Shown one piece after another: positions 18,734-30,688 of a stretch of DNA of 64,000 bases (position 1 is its first letter; each line of letters begins with the position of its first letter). The DNA is taken from positions 1 to 64,000 of the forward strand of contig JAPLSQ010000066.1 of assembly GCA_026398535.1 (NCBI GenBank), given 5' to 3'. The DNA comes from Candidatus Sumerlaeota bacterium (GTDB lineage: Bacteria > Sumerlaeota > Sumerlaeia > Sumerlaeales > Sumerlaeaceae). The notes beneath the pieces are model-generated. The model ran no database searches, was not told the origin of the DNA, and saw nothing but the letters and a program-made list of their open reading frames with translations. A program made the translations under genes and the position numbers.

Positions 18734-19942
<1,209 letters not shown>

Positions 19943-20125
19943 TCCCGGACGTGTAGACGAAGCCGCAACCGGGACTGGGGCAAACTCTGGCCCGTTTCAG
20001 CGTAGCAACATCAAAATGCGCCATCGCGCTATCAGGGTGTTAATTCCTCTTGCATTTTGCGATCATCATGTCATGGTTAAACGTGCACAATGTGAACAAC
20101 TATAACACAAATGAGGATACCGGTC

Positions 20126-21175
20126 ATGCGCGATTTTCATAAAATCATGGCGGCGGTGGGAATGATGATGATGGTTTCTCTGTCCGTAATCGGCGATGAA
20201 AGCTCGGGCACGCAACCCGACTTCACGCCGACGGATCCCAACAAGCTCCAGACAGCCACCAGTCTTCTGGACGAGGCGTTGCGCATCCACAGCTACTATG
20301 TCGACAAACAGCTTTTTGTGAACAGCGAGGGATTGATAAGCGGCACCCTGCGCCCTGGCCCGAAGAAGGATCCCAGCAATCTCGGTCCGGGGCCGATCGC
20401 CTTTGTGACAAAGAGCGTCAAGGGGCGCATCGACAAGGATGTGTCAAGTCCTGATGTGGCGAAAAACCTCACGAAAGACGAAGCCGCCGACATCAAGTGG
20501 CTTGTCGGCACATGGGAAGGGAATTTGTCCGACAACGCAAAGAAGCTGAAAGATGCGATCAACCTGTTCAGAAAATACAAAAGGGAGCAGGATGCTCTGG
20601 TTCCCGGCAGCGACAATTATGCCGAAAAATTCAACGCGCTGCAAGCATTGATCGAGGCCGCGGAGTCGCAGATGGAGGACATCACCAGAGACACGGAGAC
20701 GTGGATTGATCGCATCAAGGCGGCGCTGATGATGTGCGGACCGGTCTTGAAGACCTTGGATGACAGCAAATCCGGTGAATCGAAACCGGCGGAGGACAAG
20801 CCGGAAAAGCCGAATCCGAACGACATATCGGGAAGAGTTCCTGATGGGGGAAAACCTGACAATCTTTCGGGTGTCTGGATTGGCGACAAAGGGGAGGTGC
20901 TTACAATAAACCAGACGCGCAACGAACTCGGCGGCACTTGGCGGGGCGGACGCGGTCATGAAAAGATTTTTGGAACAGTGAAGGGCTTCATTACTGGGAC
21001 TCGCTTCAGCGGGGTCTACTCAGTGACAGAGGATAATGTGAAGGGCAGCGGCAAGTTTGAGTGGTCAGCCAACCCTGACGGCTCGCTGACTGCCACGTTG
21101 GATGGCAAGTGTTACTGGGGCAATAACGAAAGCCGCCCAGTGCACGGAACGGTAATTTTGCGTCGGCAGAAATGA
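20126..21175 (+). CDS. Secreted protein of unknown function
   Basis: 349 residues from ATG 20126, chosen because GAGG lies nine bases upstream; an ATG at 20111 is also in frame. A signal peptide covers about residues 1-24 (MMMMVSLSVIG core). The middle, about 30-200, is charged and helical. After a proline/glutamate-rich linker (about 215-235) the last 110 residues look like a beta-rich domain with repeated WxG-type strands (GVWIGDKG, GTWRGGRG, FSGVYSV, KCYWG). I do not recognise the family. It stands alone between the signalling operon and gyrB. Confidence 0.7.
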   Translation: MRDFHKIMAAVGMMMMVSLSVIGDESSGTQPDFTPTDPNKLQTATSLLDEALRIHSYYVDKQLFVNSEGLISGTLRPGPKKDPSNLGPGPIAFVTKSVKGRIDKDVSSPDVAKNLTKDEAADIKWLVGTWEGNLSDNAKKLKDAINLFRKYKREQDALVPGSDNYAEKFNALQALIEAAESQMEDITRDTETWIDRIKAALMMCGPVLKTLDDSKSGESKPAEDKPEKPNPNDISGRVPDGGKPDNLSGVWIGDKGEVLTINQTRNELGGTWRGGRGHEKIFGTVKGFITGTRFSGVYSVTEDNVKGSGKFEWSANPDGSLTATLDGKCYWGNNESRPVHGTVILRRQK

Positions 21176-21313
21176 CGCTCCGTGCGCGATCTTTTGCGTC
21201 AGCGCGCGCCGCGCCCCACCGTGATTATACAAGTCGTTTATTGTCAACAATGTGAAATTCAAGTCATGGGGTGGGCAGATCGCGTTGTTTCTTGGTTTCA
21301 GCGGCGTTTTTAT

Positions 21314-21341
21314 TTGACCGGTTGCAGGATGGGGGCATAGT
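21314..21341 (+). promoter_or_regulatory. Possible sigma70-type promoter for gyrB
   Basis: TTGACC and CATAGT are separated by 16 bases, 65 bases before the gyrB ATG. A small inverted repeat, GACTG-TAC-CAGTC, lies downstream in the leader. Weak match; listed because the 230-base gap must hold a promoter. Confidence 0.3.
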
Positions 21342-21396
21342 CTTGCATTTAGCTGACTGTACCAGTCGAAAAATGTTCTCGCTCAAGATTGGATGA

Positions 21397-24003
<2,607 letters not shown>

Positions 24004-24012
24004 TGAAATGTG

Positions 24013-24043
24013 AATGAGGCCGGGCGGCGCGCCCGGCCTCATT
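24013..24043. terminator. Bidirectional terminator hairpin between gyrB and arsM
   Basis: Two perfect 14-base arms (24013-24026 and 24030-24043) around a three-base loop GCG; the stem starts with AATGAGG and its core is GCCGGGCG. It lies ten bases after the gyrB stop and before the end of the convergent arsenic operon. The T tracts are weak, but stem strength and position favour a shared terminator. Confidence 0.75.
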
Positions 24044-24055
24044 AATTCGCGTTGT

Positions 24056-24922
24056 TCAGGCGCAACAACAGCATTTCTGTTGCGACGCCGCAGGCTTGCG
24101 CGCCCGGATGAACGCGCTCCAGAGCTTGCCGTCGATGGCGTCAAGGTCGGTCTGCGGCAACCCTTCCAGTCCGGTCGGGCGCGATGCCATGATGTTCCCG
24201 GCGCGGTGAACACGCGTGGGCACGATCTCGATGTCGCGGAATCCGGATTGCTGAAGCTTGTCGGTATACTCGTCCACTGAGAGCGCTCCCGCGACGCATC
24301 CGCTCCAAGCGAGAATGTCGCCCTTGATGGATTCCGGCATTGTGCCGTTGATCACCATATCGGAGACGGCAAAGCGTCCGCCGGGCCGGAGCACCCGATA
24401 TGCCTGTCTCAGCACCTGATCTTTATCACCCGAAAGGTTGATCACGCAGTTCGAGATGATCACATCGACAGAATTGTCGGGCAGCGGGATTTCCTCGATC
24501 GTTCCCTTCAGAAATTTGACGTTGGTCACACCCGCAACTTCGCGGTTGCGTTCCGCGAGATCGAGCATCTCGTCAGTCATGTCGATACCATACGCGAATC
24601 CATCCGGACCCACCCGTTTTGCCGACAACAGCACATCGATCCCCCCGCCGCTGCCAAGGTCGAGCACCGTCTCCCCCGGATTCAACCGGGCAAGCGCCGT
24701 CGGGTTGCCGCAGCCAAGCGAGGCAAGAAACGCCTCCATGGGAAGCCCTTTCAACTCGGCCTCGGAGTAGAGACCCGAGCTGATGTAATCCTTTGCGGCG
24801 TCGAGCACGTCGCCGCCCCCGGAACAATCCGAGCCGCAACACGACGCGCGTGTTTGGCGTGATGCCGCGGCCGCCGCTTTCGCGTATCGCTGCTTGACCT
24901 GTTCACGGATTATTTCAGTCAT
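24056..24922 (-). CDS. arsM: Arsenite S-adenosylmethionine methyltransferase
   Basis: 288 residues from ATG 24922, which has AGGAGA in front; a longer in-frame start has no homology-like sequence. It transfers methyl groups from SAM to trivalent arsenic. SAM motif I is LDLGSGGGIDV (about 88-97). The three cysteines typical of ArsM are present: C71 (SLGCGNP), C159 (ISNCVINL) and C209 (WSGCVAG). An N-terminal CC-x3-C (residues 28-33) and a C-terminal KCCCCA add further possible arsenic or metal ligands. It is the last gene of the arsenic operon, ten bases after the ABC ATPase gene. Confidence 0.95.
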   Translation of the reverse strand: MTEIIREQVKQRYAKAAAAASRQTRASCCGSDCSGGGDVLDAAKDYISSGLYSEAELKGLPMEAFLASLGCGNPTALARLNPGETVLDLGSGGGIDVLLSAKRVGPDGFAYGIDMTDEMLDLAERNREVAGVTNVKFLKGTIEEIPLPDNSVDVIISNCVINLSGDKDQVLRQAYRVLRPGGRFAVSDMVINGTMPESIKGDILAWSGCVAGALSVDEYTDKLQQSGFRDIEIVPTRVHRAGNIMASRPTGLEGLPQTDLDAIDGKLWSAFIRARKPAASQQKCCCCA

Positions 24923-24932
24923 TGATTTCTCC

Positions 24933-25652
24933 TTATTGCATCGCCGGTTGAAGTTGCGGCAACGGTGATAAAAGTTCCTGAGCGTTGTGCGGCTGAATGC
25001 TGCCATCCACAATGCGCATTGTGCGTGTTGCCCGTACGGCGGCGGCACGCGCGTCGTGCGTCACCATGACGACCGTTCGCCCCTCTGCGTTCAACTCGGC
25101 GAAAAACTCGAGAATGTTACTGCCCGTCTCGGGATCAAGATTGCCGGTTGGCTCGTCAGCCAGGATGATCTTCGGATCATTGGCCAGCATGCGGGCAAGA
25201 GCCACGCGCTGTTGTTGGCCGACACTCAGCTCCGACGGTTTGTGATCGAGCCGGTCGCCAAGGCCGACTCGTTCGAGCAGCCGGGTGGCGATCCCGGTCT
25301 GCTGTCCGTCCACAAGACCGGCCAGATAGAGCGGAACCTGAACGTTCTGTAGCGCGCTAAGATACGGCACCAAATTGAATGTCTGAAACACGAATCCAAT
25401 CTTCTGTTTGCGCAATGCCGCCCTGCCGTTTACTGAAAGATCATATATGGATTGGCCGTCAACGCAGACACGGCCGGAACTGGGCGACAGCATGCCACCG
25501 AGCATGAGCAGTAGCGTGCTTTTTCCGCTGCCGCTGGGGCCAACGATTGCCACGAACTCGCCGTTATCTATCCTCAAATTCGCATTGCGCAATCCAATGA
25601 TTTCGTGCCGTCGTCGTGTGTACTGTTTGGTAACATTTTCCATCGTCAGCAT
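24933..25652 (-). CDS. ABC transporter ATPase, MacB/LolD type, in arsenic operon
   Basis: 239 residues from ATG 25652, which has GGGAG eight bases upstream; ATG 25679 is an alternative. Walker A is GPSGSGKST, Q-loop VFQTFNLVPYLSALQNV, signature LSVGQQQRVALARM, Walker B IILADEPTGNLDP, H-loop VTHDARAA. This is the LolD/MacB/FtsE branch, whose partners are FtsX-fold permeases that extrude or remodel periplasmic substrates rather than import. It lies two bases after the permease stop codon and ten bases before arsM. It therefore belongs to the arsenic operon, and its substrate may be an arsenical or a thiol conjugate (inference). Confidence 0.9.
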   Translation of the reverse strand: MLTMENVTKQYTRRRHEIIGLRNANLRIDNGEFVAIVGPSGSGKSTLLLMLGGMLSPSSGRVCVDGQSIYDLSVNGRAALRKQKIGFVFQTFNLVPYLSALQNVQVPLYLAGLVDGQQTGIATRLLERVGLGDRLDHKPSELSVGQQQRVALARMLANDPKIILADEPTGNLDPETGSNILEFFAELNAEGRTVVMVTHDARAAAVRATRTMRIVDGSIQPHNAQELLSPLPQLQPAMQ

Positions 25653-25654
25653 GG

Positions 25655-26881
25655 TCACATCTCCCTGAGTGTAAGGCATGGGTCAAGCCGGGCTGCGTTG
25701 TGCGCGGGAAGCAGACTGGCAATGACGGCGATAATGGTCGAGATCAGCACGGCCCAGACGAAGAGCATTGGCATTGGAAAAATGAGCACGCCCGCAATGC
25801 GGGGGCCGAGTGTGGCCGCCAGCACGGTGCCGAGAATGTAACCGCCAATGCCTCCACCAACCCCCAGTATGACGGCTTTTAATAGGAACATCCGCAGAAT
25901 CATGCCCGAGCTTGCGCCCAGGGCAAGCAGTGTGCCGATTTCACGCCGGCGCTCGTAGACGTTGGCGTACATGTAGTTTGCGATTGTCGCGCCGCCTACG
26001 AGCGCGATGATGGAAAGAAACAAAAGCGACAGACCGGCCATCATCCGGTTCGTCTTCACTTGCGTTTCCACCACCTGCGCGATCGTCACCACTTTCGCGC
26101 CGGGAAGCAATTCATTGATCTTTGACACAAGCCCTTTCGAGATCTCCTGGCAGCAGCCGATGATCTCGATCGCGTTGATCACCGGCCCCTTGCCTGCGAG
26201 TTCCTGAACCGTGTGCAGATGCGCGAAGATCCTGGAATCATCGACGGTTCCGGTCTGGGGCAACACAGCGGTGACCCTGAACTGCTTTCCGAGCACATCG
26301 ATCATGTCGTCCTGCTTGAGCTTGAGGCTGCCGCCCACCTCAGCGCCGATGAGCGCCTCGTTGGATTCGAGGGTATCGATGACGCGCTTGCGGACCAGTG
26401 TTTCCTTGGGCGGCTCCTGAGTGCCGGCGAGTTGAGCCACGGTGCCGCAACCTGTTGCGGGCATTGAGAAAATGCCAGCCCCCGCCCAGGCAGACTTCGA
26501 CTGAAATTCGCTTTTGGGCAGAATCCCGGTGAGCGTGCACGATGTTCCGCGGACAGTGACCGGAACCGACAGTTTTGGTGAAAGATTATCGAGCCCTTCG
26601 AGCGAGGAAGTGGCCAGAGTCGTCACATATTCCTCGGGCATTACTTCGCCTTGCATGTCTGCCCGGTAGTAGTCTTGGAGTGTGGCCGACTTCGGCAACA
26701 CGAGCACGTTGGCGCCAAGAGCATCCAGTTCCCGCGCCACAGCCTTCTCGGAATAATAGGTGATGTTTTTGATCGACACGATGACCGTGACGCCAAGCAG
26801 AATGGCCATAAAACTCGTAAGGAGCTGGCTTTTACGTTCGAGGATTTCCTTGCAAACTATGGTGGACAGTTTCACAGGCAT
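25655..26881 (-). CDS. ABC transporter permease, FtsX/MacB type, in arsenic operon
   Basis: About 408 residues. One N-terminal helix (about 22-42) is followed by a large periplasmic MacB_PCD-like domain (about 43-270) and three C-terminal helices with the family sequence NVYERRREIGTLLALGAS. The periplasmic part has several cysteines (GTSCTL, ATGCGT and a vicinal pair in IIGCCQEI) that could bind trivalent arsenic or form disulfides. The start is ambiguous: AGGAG overlaps the previous stop and is one base from ATG 26881 but seven bases from GTG 26875, so GTG may be used. Only four bases separate it from the secreted thioredoxin-fold gene. Confidence 0.88.
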   Translation of the reverse strand: MPVKLSTIVCKEILERKSQLLTSFMAILLGVTVIVSIKNITYYSEKAVARELDALGANVLVLPKSATLQDYYRADMQGEVMPEEYVTTLATSSLEGLDNLSPKLSVPVTVRGTSCTLTGILPKSEFQSKSAWAGAGIFSMPATGCGTVAQLAGTQEPPKETLVRKRVIDTLESNEALIGAEVGGSLKLKQDDMIDVLGKQFRVTAVLPQTGTVDDSRIFAHLHTVQELAGKGPVINAIEIIGCCQEISKGLVSKINELLPGAKVVTIAQVVETQVKTNRMMAGLSLLFLSIIALVGGATIANYMYANVYERRREIGTLLALGASSGMILRMFLLKAVILGVGGGIGGYILGTVLAATLGPRIAGVLIFPMPMLFVWAVLISTIIAVIASLLPAHNAARLDPCLTLREM

Positions 26882-26885
26882 TCTC

Positions 26886-27719
26886 CTACTTCGCAGGCCC
26901 GCATTGACCCGGCGCGCAACTGCTGCCACAGCCCGATACGGACGAGGTTACCTTGGCAATCATCACATCTTTGTCCGTTGGCCCCACGAAGCTCGCAAGC
27001 ACTGATCCGGGAGGAGCAAGGATCACAGTCATGGCATCTTTTGTGTTCGGATCGACTTTGAACTGATTGAGCAGTTTCGACTCCGCGGTGTCCGAAGGAT
27101 CCACCTTGACGATCTCAACAGCCTGTCCGAAACGCGGATCAGCCTTGAATTCCGTCACGCCTTTCATCGCGGCCTCGTTCAAGCGTGTCTTGGCATTCTG
27201 GATGCAGAGCAACACCAGCCCTCGGTTCTGCAGGACCTTCAAGCATTTCTCGAGCACGGGTGTGGCAAACGCATTCATGAGATCCTGCTCAGTGAATTTG
27301 CCCGGGAATCCGCGTGTGATTGCGCCATTCGGCGCGATCGCCAGCACCAGTGGCATCGGCGCCCGGCTGACATCATACTGCTGGACAATGTCCTTCTCCG
27401 CCGGATCGCCCGCATTGACCTCAATGGCGTCCGCTTTTGTTGCCATGTTCCCCATCACCACCCGGAACATCGCGCGCAACTCTTCGGTCTGGGCGGTCTT
27501 TTCTCTGCTGAAGAGCCTGCCGGCGAGTGATCCGCCTTCACGATAGAAAAAGACAAACGCGTATTTTCCGGTAGCCGCTGACTGTGAAATTGCCGCTATC
27601 CCCTTTCCTGCGGGACTGGGAGACTGCGCTGATGATGTGCCGAAGCATGATGCTATTGCCACGGCAACAAGCGCTGCCTGAAGCCGCCGCGGAAACGATT
27701 TGCATTTGTTGGTGCTCAT
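26886..27719 (-). CDS. Secreted thioredoxin-fold protein with cysteine-rich tail, in arsenic operon
   Basis: 277 residues from ATG 27719, with a strong GGAGGA upstream. A signal peptide covers about residues 1-32 (ALVAVAIASC core, ends SSAQ). Residues about 50-145 look like a thioredoxin fold (strand YAFVFFYRE, later APMPLVLAIAPNG in the position of the cis-proline loop), but the usual CxxC is missing. A second similar half (about 150-255) contains LVLLCIQNAKT and AMTVILAPPG. The C-terminus carries GCGSSCAPGQCG, a possible soft-metal or As(III) site. It lies 41 bases after acr3 and four before the permease. Plausible roles are periplasmic arsenic binding or delivery to the ABC system; neither is shown. 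Confidence 0.75.
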   Translation of the reverse strand: MSTNKCKSFPRRLQAALVAVAIASCFGTSSAQSPSPAGKGIAAISQSAATGKYAFVFFYREGGSLAGRLFSREKTAQTEELRAMFRVVMGNMATKADAIEVNAGDPAEKDIVQQYDVSRAPMPLVLAIAPNGAITRGFPGKFTEQDLMNAFATPVLEKCLKVLQNRGLVLLCIQNAKTRLNEAAMKGVTEFKADPRFGQAVEIVKVDPSDTAESKLLNQFKVDPNTKDAMTVILAPPGSVLASFVGPTDKDVMIAKVTSSVSGCGSSCAPGQCGPAK

Positions 27720-27760
27720 ATATTCCTCCATACATTAATCATAAAAATGTGAGACTCATA

Positions 27761-28852
27761 TCAGCTTGCCAATTTTTCTGATTCGGTTTGAGCCGCCGCC
27801 TCTTGTCTGTTGAAGCAGCGTCCGCGGAGCCACAACGCCACCGACACGAGACCGATCAGCACAGGCACCTCGACAAGCGGCCCGATGACGGCGGCGAAGG
27901 CCGCGCCCGAGCCGATGCCGAACACCGCGATGGCAACCGCAATGGCCAGCTCGAAATTGTTGCTCGCTGCCGTGAACGAGAGCGTCACGGTCTTGGGATA
28001 ATCCGCCCCCATCCTATGCCCCATGTAAAATGACACGAAGAACATAACGACAAAGTAGACGAGCAGGGGCACGGCGATCCGCAGCACGTCCAGCGGCAGA
28101 AGAACGATGACATCCCCCTTGAGCGAGAACATGATCACAATTGTCAGGAGCAGGAAAATCAGCGTAAGCGGGCTGATTTTCGGAATGAACACCTTGTTGT
28201 ACCACTCGTGTCCCCTTGTCTTGAGAAGCACAAAGCGGGTGATCATGCCGCCGAAAAATGGGATGCCGAGGTAAATGAGCACGCTCTCGGCGACCTGTCC
28301 GATGGTGACTTGCACAATGGCGCTCTTGAGGCCGAACATCGGCGGCAGGTATGTCATGAAAATCCAGGCATAAACCGAGTAAAAGAGCATCTGGAAGATG
28401 CTGTTGAACGCTACAAGGCCGGCGGCGTATTCGGTATTGCCCCTGGCCAGATCGTTCCAAACGATCACCATGGCGATGCAGCGCGCGAGGCCGACAAGGA
28501 TGAGCCCTGCCATGTACTCGGGTTTGTCATGCAGGAAGATCAGGGCAAGCGCGAACATCAGCACAGGCCCGATAAACCAGTTCTGTATCAGGGAAAGGCC
28601 GAGAATGCGCCAATTGCTGAAGACCTCCCCGAGTTCCTCGTATCGGACTTTCGCCAGCGGCGGATACATCATGAGTATCAGGCCCACGGCGATGGGAATC
28701 GAGGTGGCGCCCACACTGAGGGAGGTAATTCCTTTTGCCAGCGCCGGCATGAAGTGGCCCAGCGCCACGCCAATTCCCACGCCCAAAAAAATCCATAGGG
28801 TCAGAAATCGGTCCAGAAAGGAAAGCCGCTTGCCGCGACAGGTGTCAGCCAT
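27761..28852 (-). CDS. acr3: Arsenite efflux permease, ACR3 family
   Basis: 363 residues with about ten membrane helices. Family signatures are the helix-4 segment [18 protein letters not shown], whose cysteine (about residue 126) is needed for transport in characterised members, and [16 protein letters not shown] in helix 9. It exports As(III) with the membrane potential or protons. Its first bases overlap the arsC-like gene by eight, so the two are co-translated. ACR3 also associates with ArsM in many bacteria. Confidence 0.95.
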   Translation of the reverse strand: MADTCRGKRLSFLDRFLTLWIFLGVGIGVALGHFMPALAKGITSLSVGATSIPIAVGLILMMYPPLAKVRYEELGEVFSNWRILGLSLIQNWFIGPVLMFALALIFLHDKPEYMAGLILVGLARCIAMVIVWNDLARGNTEYAAGLVAFNSIFQMLFYSVYAWIFMTYLPPMFGLKSAIVQVTIGQVAESVLIYLGIPFFGGMITRFVLLKTRGHEWYNKVFIPKISPLTLIFLLLTIVIMFSLKGDVIVLLPLDVLRIAVPLLVYFVVMFFVSFYMGHRMGADYPKTVTLSFTAASNNFELAIAVAIAVFGIGSGAAFAAVIGPLVEVPVLIGLVSVALWLRGRCFNRQEAAAQTESEKLAS

Positions 28853-29132
28853 GGGAAGAAGACTTCTTCGATATTGTGTTCAACAGCGCCAGCACACGCC
28901 GCTCGATTTCATCGCGAACAATGGCAAATTCCTGTGGCGGCATGTTTCGCGGATCGGGAAACGTCCAGTCTTCACGGTGGGCTGCCTTGTGGGGATTCAG
29001 ATTTCCAGAGGGATGTGATCTGGCGCTCCATGCGTCGACCACGGCCGGCACGTGATGCCGCGCGAATGCCTCGGCCATCTGGCTGCGGTTCGAGTTTTCG
29101 ACGCAGACGAATAAAACGTGTTTCAGGCTCAC
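28845..29132 (-). CDS. Shortened arsenate reductase-like protein (LMW phosphatase fold, internal deletion)
   Basis: 95 residues from GTG 29132; the GTG overlaps the arsR TGA as GTGA, a classical coupled start. The N-terminus has the phosphate-binding loop [14 protein letters not shown] with catalytic cysteine and arginine, then [12 protein letters not shown] as in thioredoxin-linked ArsC. From there it jumps directly to [10 protein letters not shown] and the final [11 protein letters not shown] helix. Compared with the pI258-type ArsC (about 131 residues), some 45-50 residues between these blocks are absent, including the two relay cysteines. The frame is intact on both sides, so this is an in-frame loss, not a frameshift. 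Either non-functional as a reductase or dependent on another reductant. Confidence 0.8.
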   Translation of the reverse strand: MSLKHVLFVCVENSNRSQMAEAFARHHVPAVVDAWSARSHPSGNLNPHKAAHREDWTFPDPRNMPPQEFAIVRDEIERRVLALLNTISKKSSSHG

Positions 29133-29557
29133 AAGCTGGCCGGCCTCTTCTTGGAGCCGTTCCGGTGTTCCGCGGCTGTCCCTCTTGGCCTTGCTGTCCG
29201 GGCGCCGCATCGGCCGTCACGGTTCAACACCTTGCCCCTGACTTTGAGCTTGTCAAAGCGGGCAAGGTCCTCGCTGAAAACAGGCTCCTTGTTGAAACCG
29301 CGGCGCATCAGATTGACTACGAGCCGGTGTCCTTCAGACTCTGGCTTGGCCAGCGAGTAGTGCATCCAGACGGCCTCGCGGCGGTCCTTCACAAGGCCGA
29401 GATAACGCAGCATCATCAACTGGCGGGAAATCGTGCTCTGGGGCAGTCCAAGGGCGGCAATAAGGTCGCAAACGCACAGTTCCGGCCCCCGGCGCGCCAG
29501 CAGGTGGAAAATCCGCGCGCGTGTCATGTCGCTCAGACACCGCAGATATTCGAGCAT
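29129..29557 (-). CDS. arsR: ArsR-family arsenic-responsive repressor
   Basis: About 142 residues from ATG 29557 (a GTG at 29563 and ATG at 29581 are alternatives, the last lying inside the operator). Winged-helix repressor with the As(III)-sensing ELCVCDL at the start of the DNA-binding helices, then LPQSTISRQLMMLRYLGLV as recognition helix, and WMHYSL in the wing. After about residue 90 the tail is unusually basic and unconserved. It leads the arsenic operon and overlaps the arsC-like gene by four bases. It should release the promoter when arsenite is bound. Confidence 0.93.
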   Translation of the reverse strand: MLEYLRCLSDMTRARIFHLLARRGPELCVCDLIAALGLPQSTISRQLMMLRYLGLVKDRREAVWMHYSLAKPESEGHRLVVNLMRRGFNKEPVFSEDLARFDKLKVRGKVLNRDGRCGARTARPRGTAAEHRNGSKKRPASL

Positions 29558-29571
29558 TCTCACGAAACCAT

Positions 29572-29591
29572 ATATTCGCATACGCGAATAT
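29572..29591. promoter_or_regulatory. Palindromic operator upstream of arsR
   Basis: ATATTCGC-ATAC-GCGAATAT, a perfect 8-bp inverted repeat with a four-base centre, 14 bases before the arsR start at 29557. Its size, AT-rich ends and place fit an ArsR/SmtB-type operator for self-repression of the whole operon. Confidence 0.75.
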
Positions 29592-29892
29592 TATTTCATG
29601 TTTGCCGCGCAACCTTTATTGAAAATATGCTTCACTGCCTCTAATTTCCGGGTTTTGTGTGTTTCCGGGTTATTGTGGCAAGAAATGAACAACCACGAAA
29701 CACACGACGCACACGAGACAATGAGCGGGAAACAATCCGTGTTTGCCGGCGGAATCAGTGTTTTGTCATTTCATGTTATCATGACATTTTTGGGCGCATG
29801 GGGGCGGCTGTTTTTCGTTGTCAAACGCCAATTATCGCGATTGTCATGATGGGGTGATCAATTGAATGCGATTTTAATCATGAGGCGATAGC
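29592..29892. other. Intergenic region between arsR and the zinc-ribbon gene, no gene seen
   Basis: About 300 bases of lower GC than its surroundings. Contents: the arsR promoter side; an inverted repeat GTGTGTTTC (29657-29665) and GAAACACAC (29697-29705); a short run of CACGA-type units (29691-29720) related to the 10-bp repeats at 12171; and TGTCAT-x11-ATGACA (29764-29786) followed by five T. A GAGG before ATG 29893 serves the downstream gene. Confidence 0.45.
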
Positions 29893-30495
29893 ATGTATTG
29901 TCCTGAATGCGGTTTGCAAATCCCTGAAGGTTCGACTTCATGCAATCATTGCGGCAAGGCAACCGGCTTGGCGCTCGCGCAGCCCAAGGCTCCTGTGGAA
30001 GTGCCCGAGACGGAAATGTGGAAAGCGACGCCGAGCCTGCGCGCGGCCATCCTGCCCACCGTGGGCGTGTTGCTGGCGCTCATCATTATCGAAGTCATCA
30101 TCAGGGCGCTGATGAACTGGATATCGGGGGGCGTGAGCGGCGGCATTCTGGGATGGCGGTGGCTTGTCTATTTCTTTGTGTTGCTTGTTTTCGCGGGTTG
30201 GCGATGCCTGCTCCAGATCACCCAGCATTACCGGCTGACGAACAAGTATCTTTATGTTGAGCGCGGATTGTTGAGCAGGCAGACGGAAATTGTGGATTTG
30301 CGCCGGTTGCGCGATTTCGATCTGGCCGAACCATTCCTGATTCGTATCATGGGACTGGGCAATATAAAGATTACAAGCAGTGACGAGACGCAGTCGACGA
30401 CGGTGCTTGTCGACCTTGACAAGCCGCGTGAGGTATTGAGCCAGTTTCAGCGCGCTTATGAAAAACGCCGCCCAACGATGATCCAAATGGAGTAA
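29893..30495 (+). CDS. Zinc-ribbon membrane protein with PH-like (bPH2/YdbT) domain
   Basis: 200 residues. The N-terminus is a zinc ribbon with C3, C6, C17 and C20. Two membrane helices follow (about 49-70 and 86-104). The C-terminal part has the bacterial PH pattern HYRLTNKYLYVERGLLSRQ and later RRLRDFDLAEPFLIRIMGLGNI, typical of YdbS/YdbT-type domains. Probably a small inner-membrane protein with a cytoplasmic PH-like domain; role unknown. Monocistronic, divergent from the arsenic operon. Confidence 0.8.
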   Translation: MYCPECGLQIPEGSTSCNHCGKATGLALAQPKAPVEVPETEMWKATPSLRAAILPTVGVLLALIIIEVIIRALMNWISGGVSGGILGWRWLVYFFVLLVFAGWRCLLQITQHYRLTNKYLYVERGLLSRQTEIVDLRRLRDFDLAEPFLIRIMGLGNIKITSSDETQSTTVLVDLDKPREVLSQFQRAYEKRRPTMIQME

Positions 30496-30688
30496 CGCGG
30501 ACGGGAGGTTGGATTGCCGCCGTTATTTGGTGGAGACATGTTCATCTGAATGCGGCATTTGCGCGCCACAATCCCCAAGAAACACATATTTATGAATATT
30601 GCCGCCATCAGGGATGCACAGAGAGCGTTCATCCTTCATATATGCGCATGATTGGACATAGCTGTTTTGGGAGGCCGCAAAGGCTGAT

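Noticed and set aside
21224-21247. Consensus TTGACA and TATAAT on the minus strand between the secreted unknown gene and gyrB
   Set aside because: The boxes are only 12 bases apart, too close for a normal sigma70 promoter, and would drive antisense transcription into the upstream gene.
24923-25048. Longer arsM start adding 42 residues
   Set aside because: It would run into the ABC ATPase gene by more than 100 bases, while ATG 24922 has a clear AGGAGA and matches the family start.
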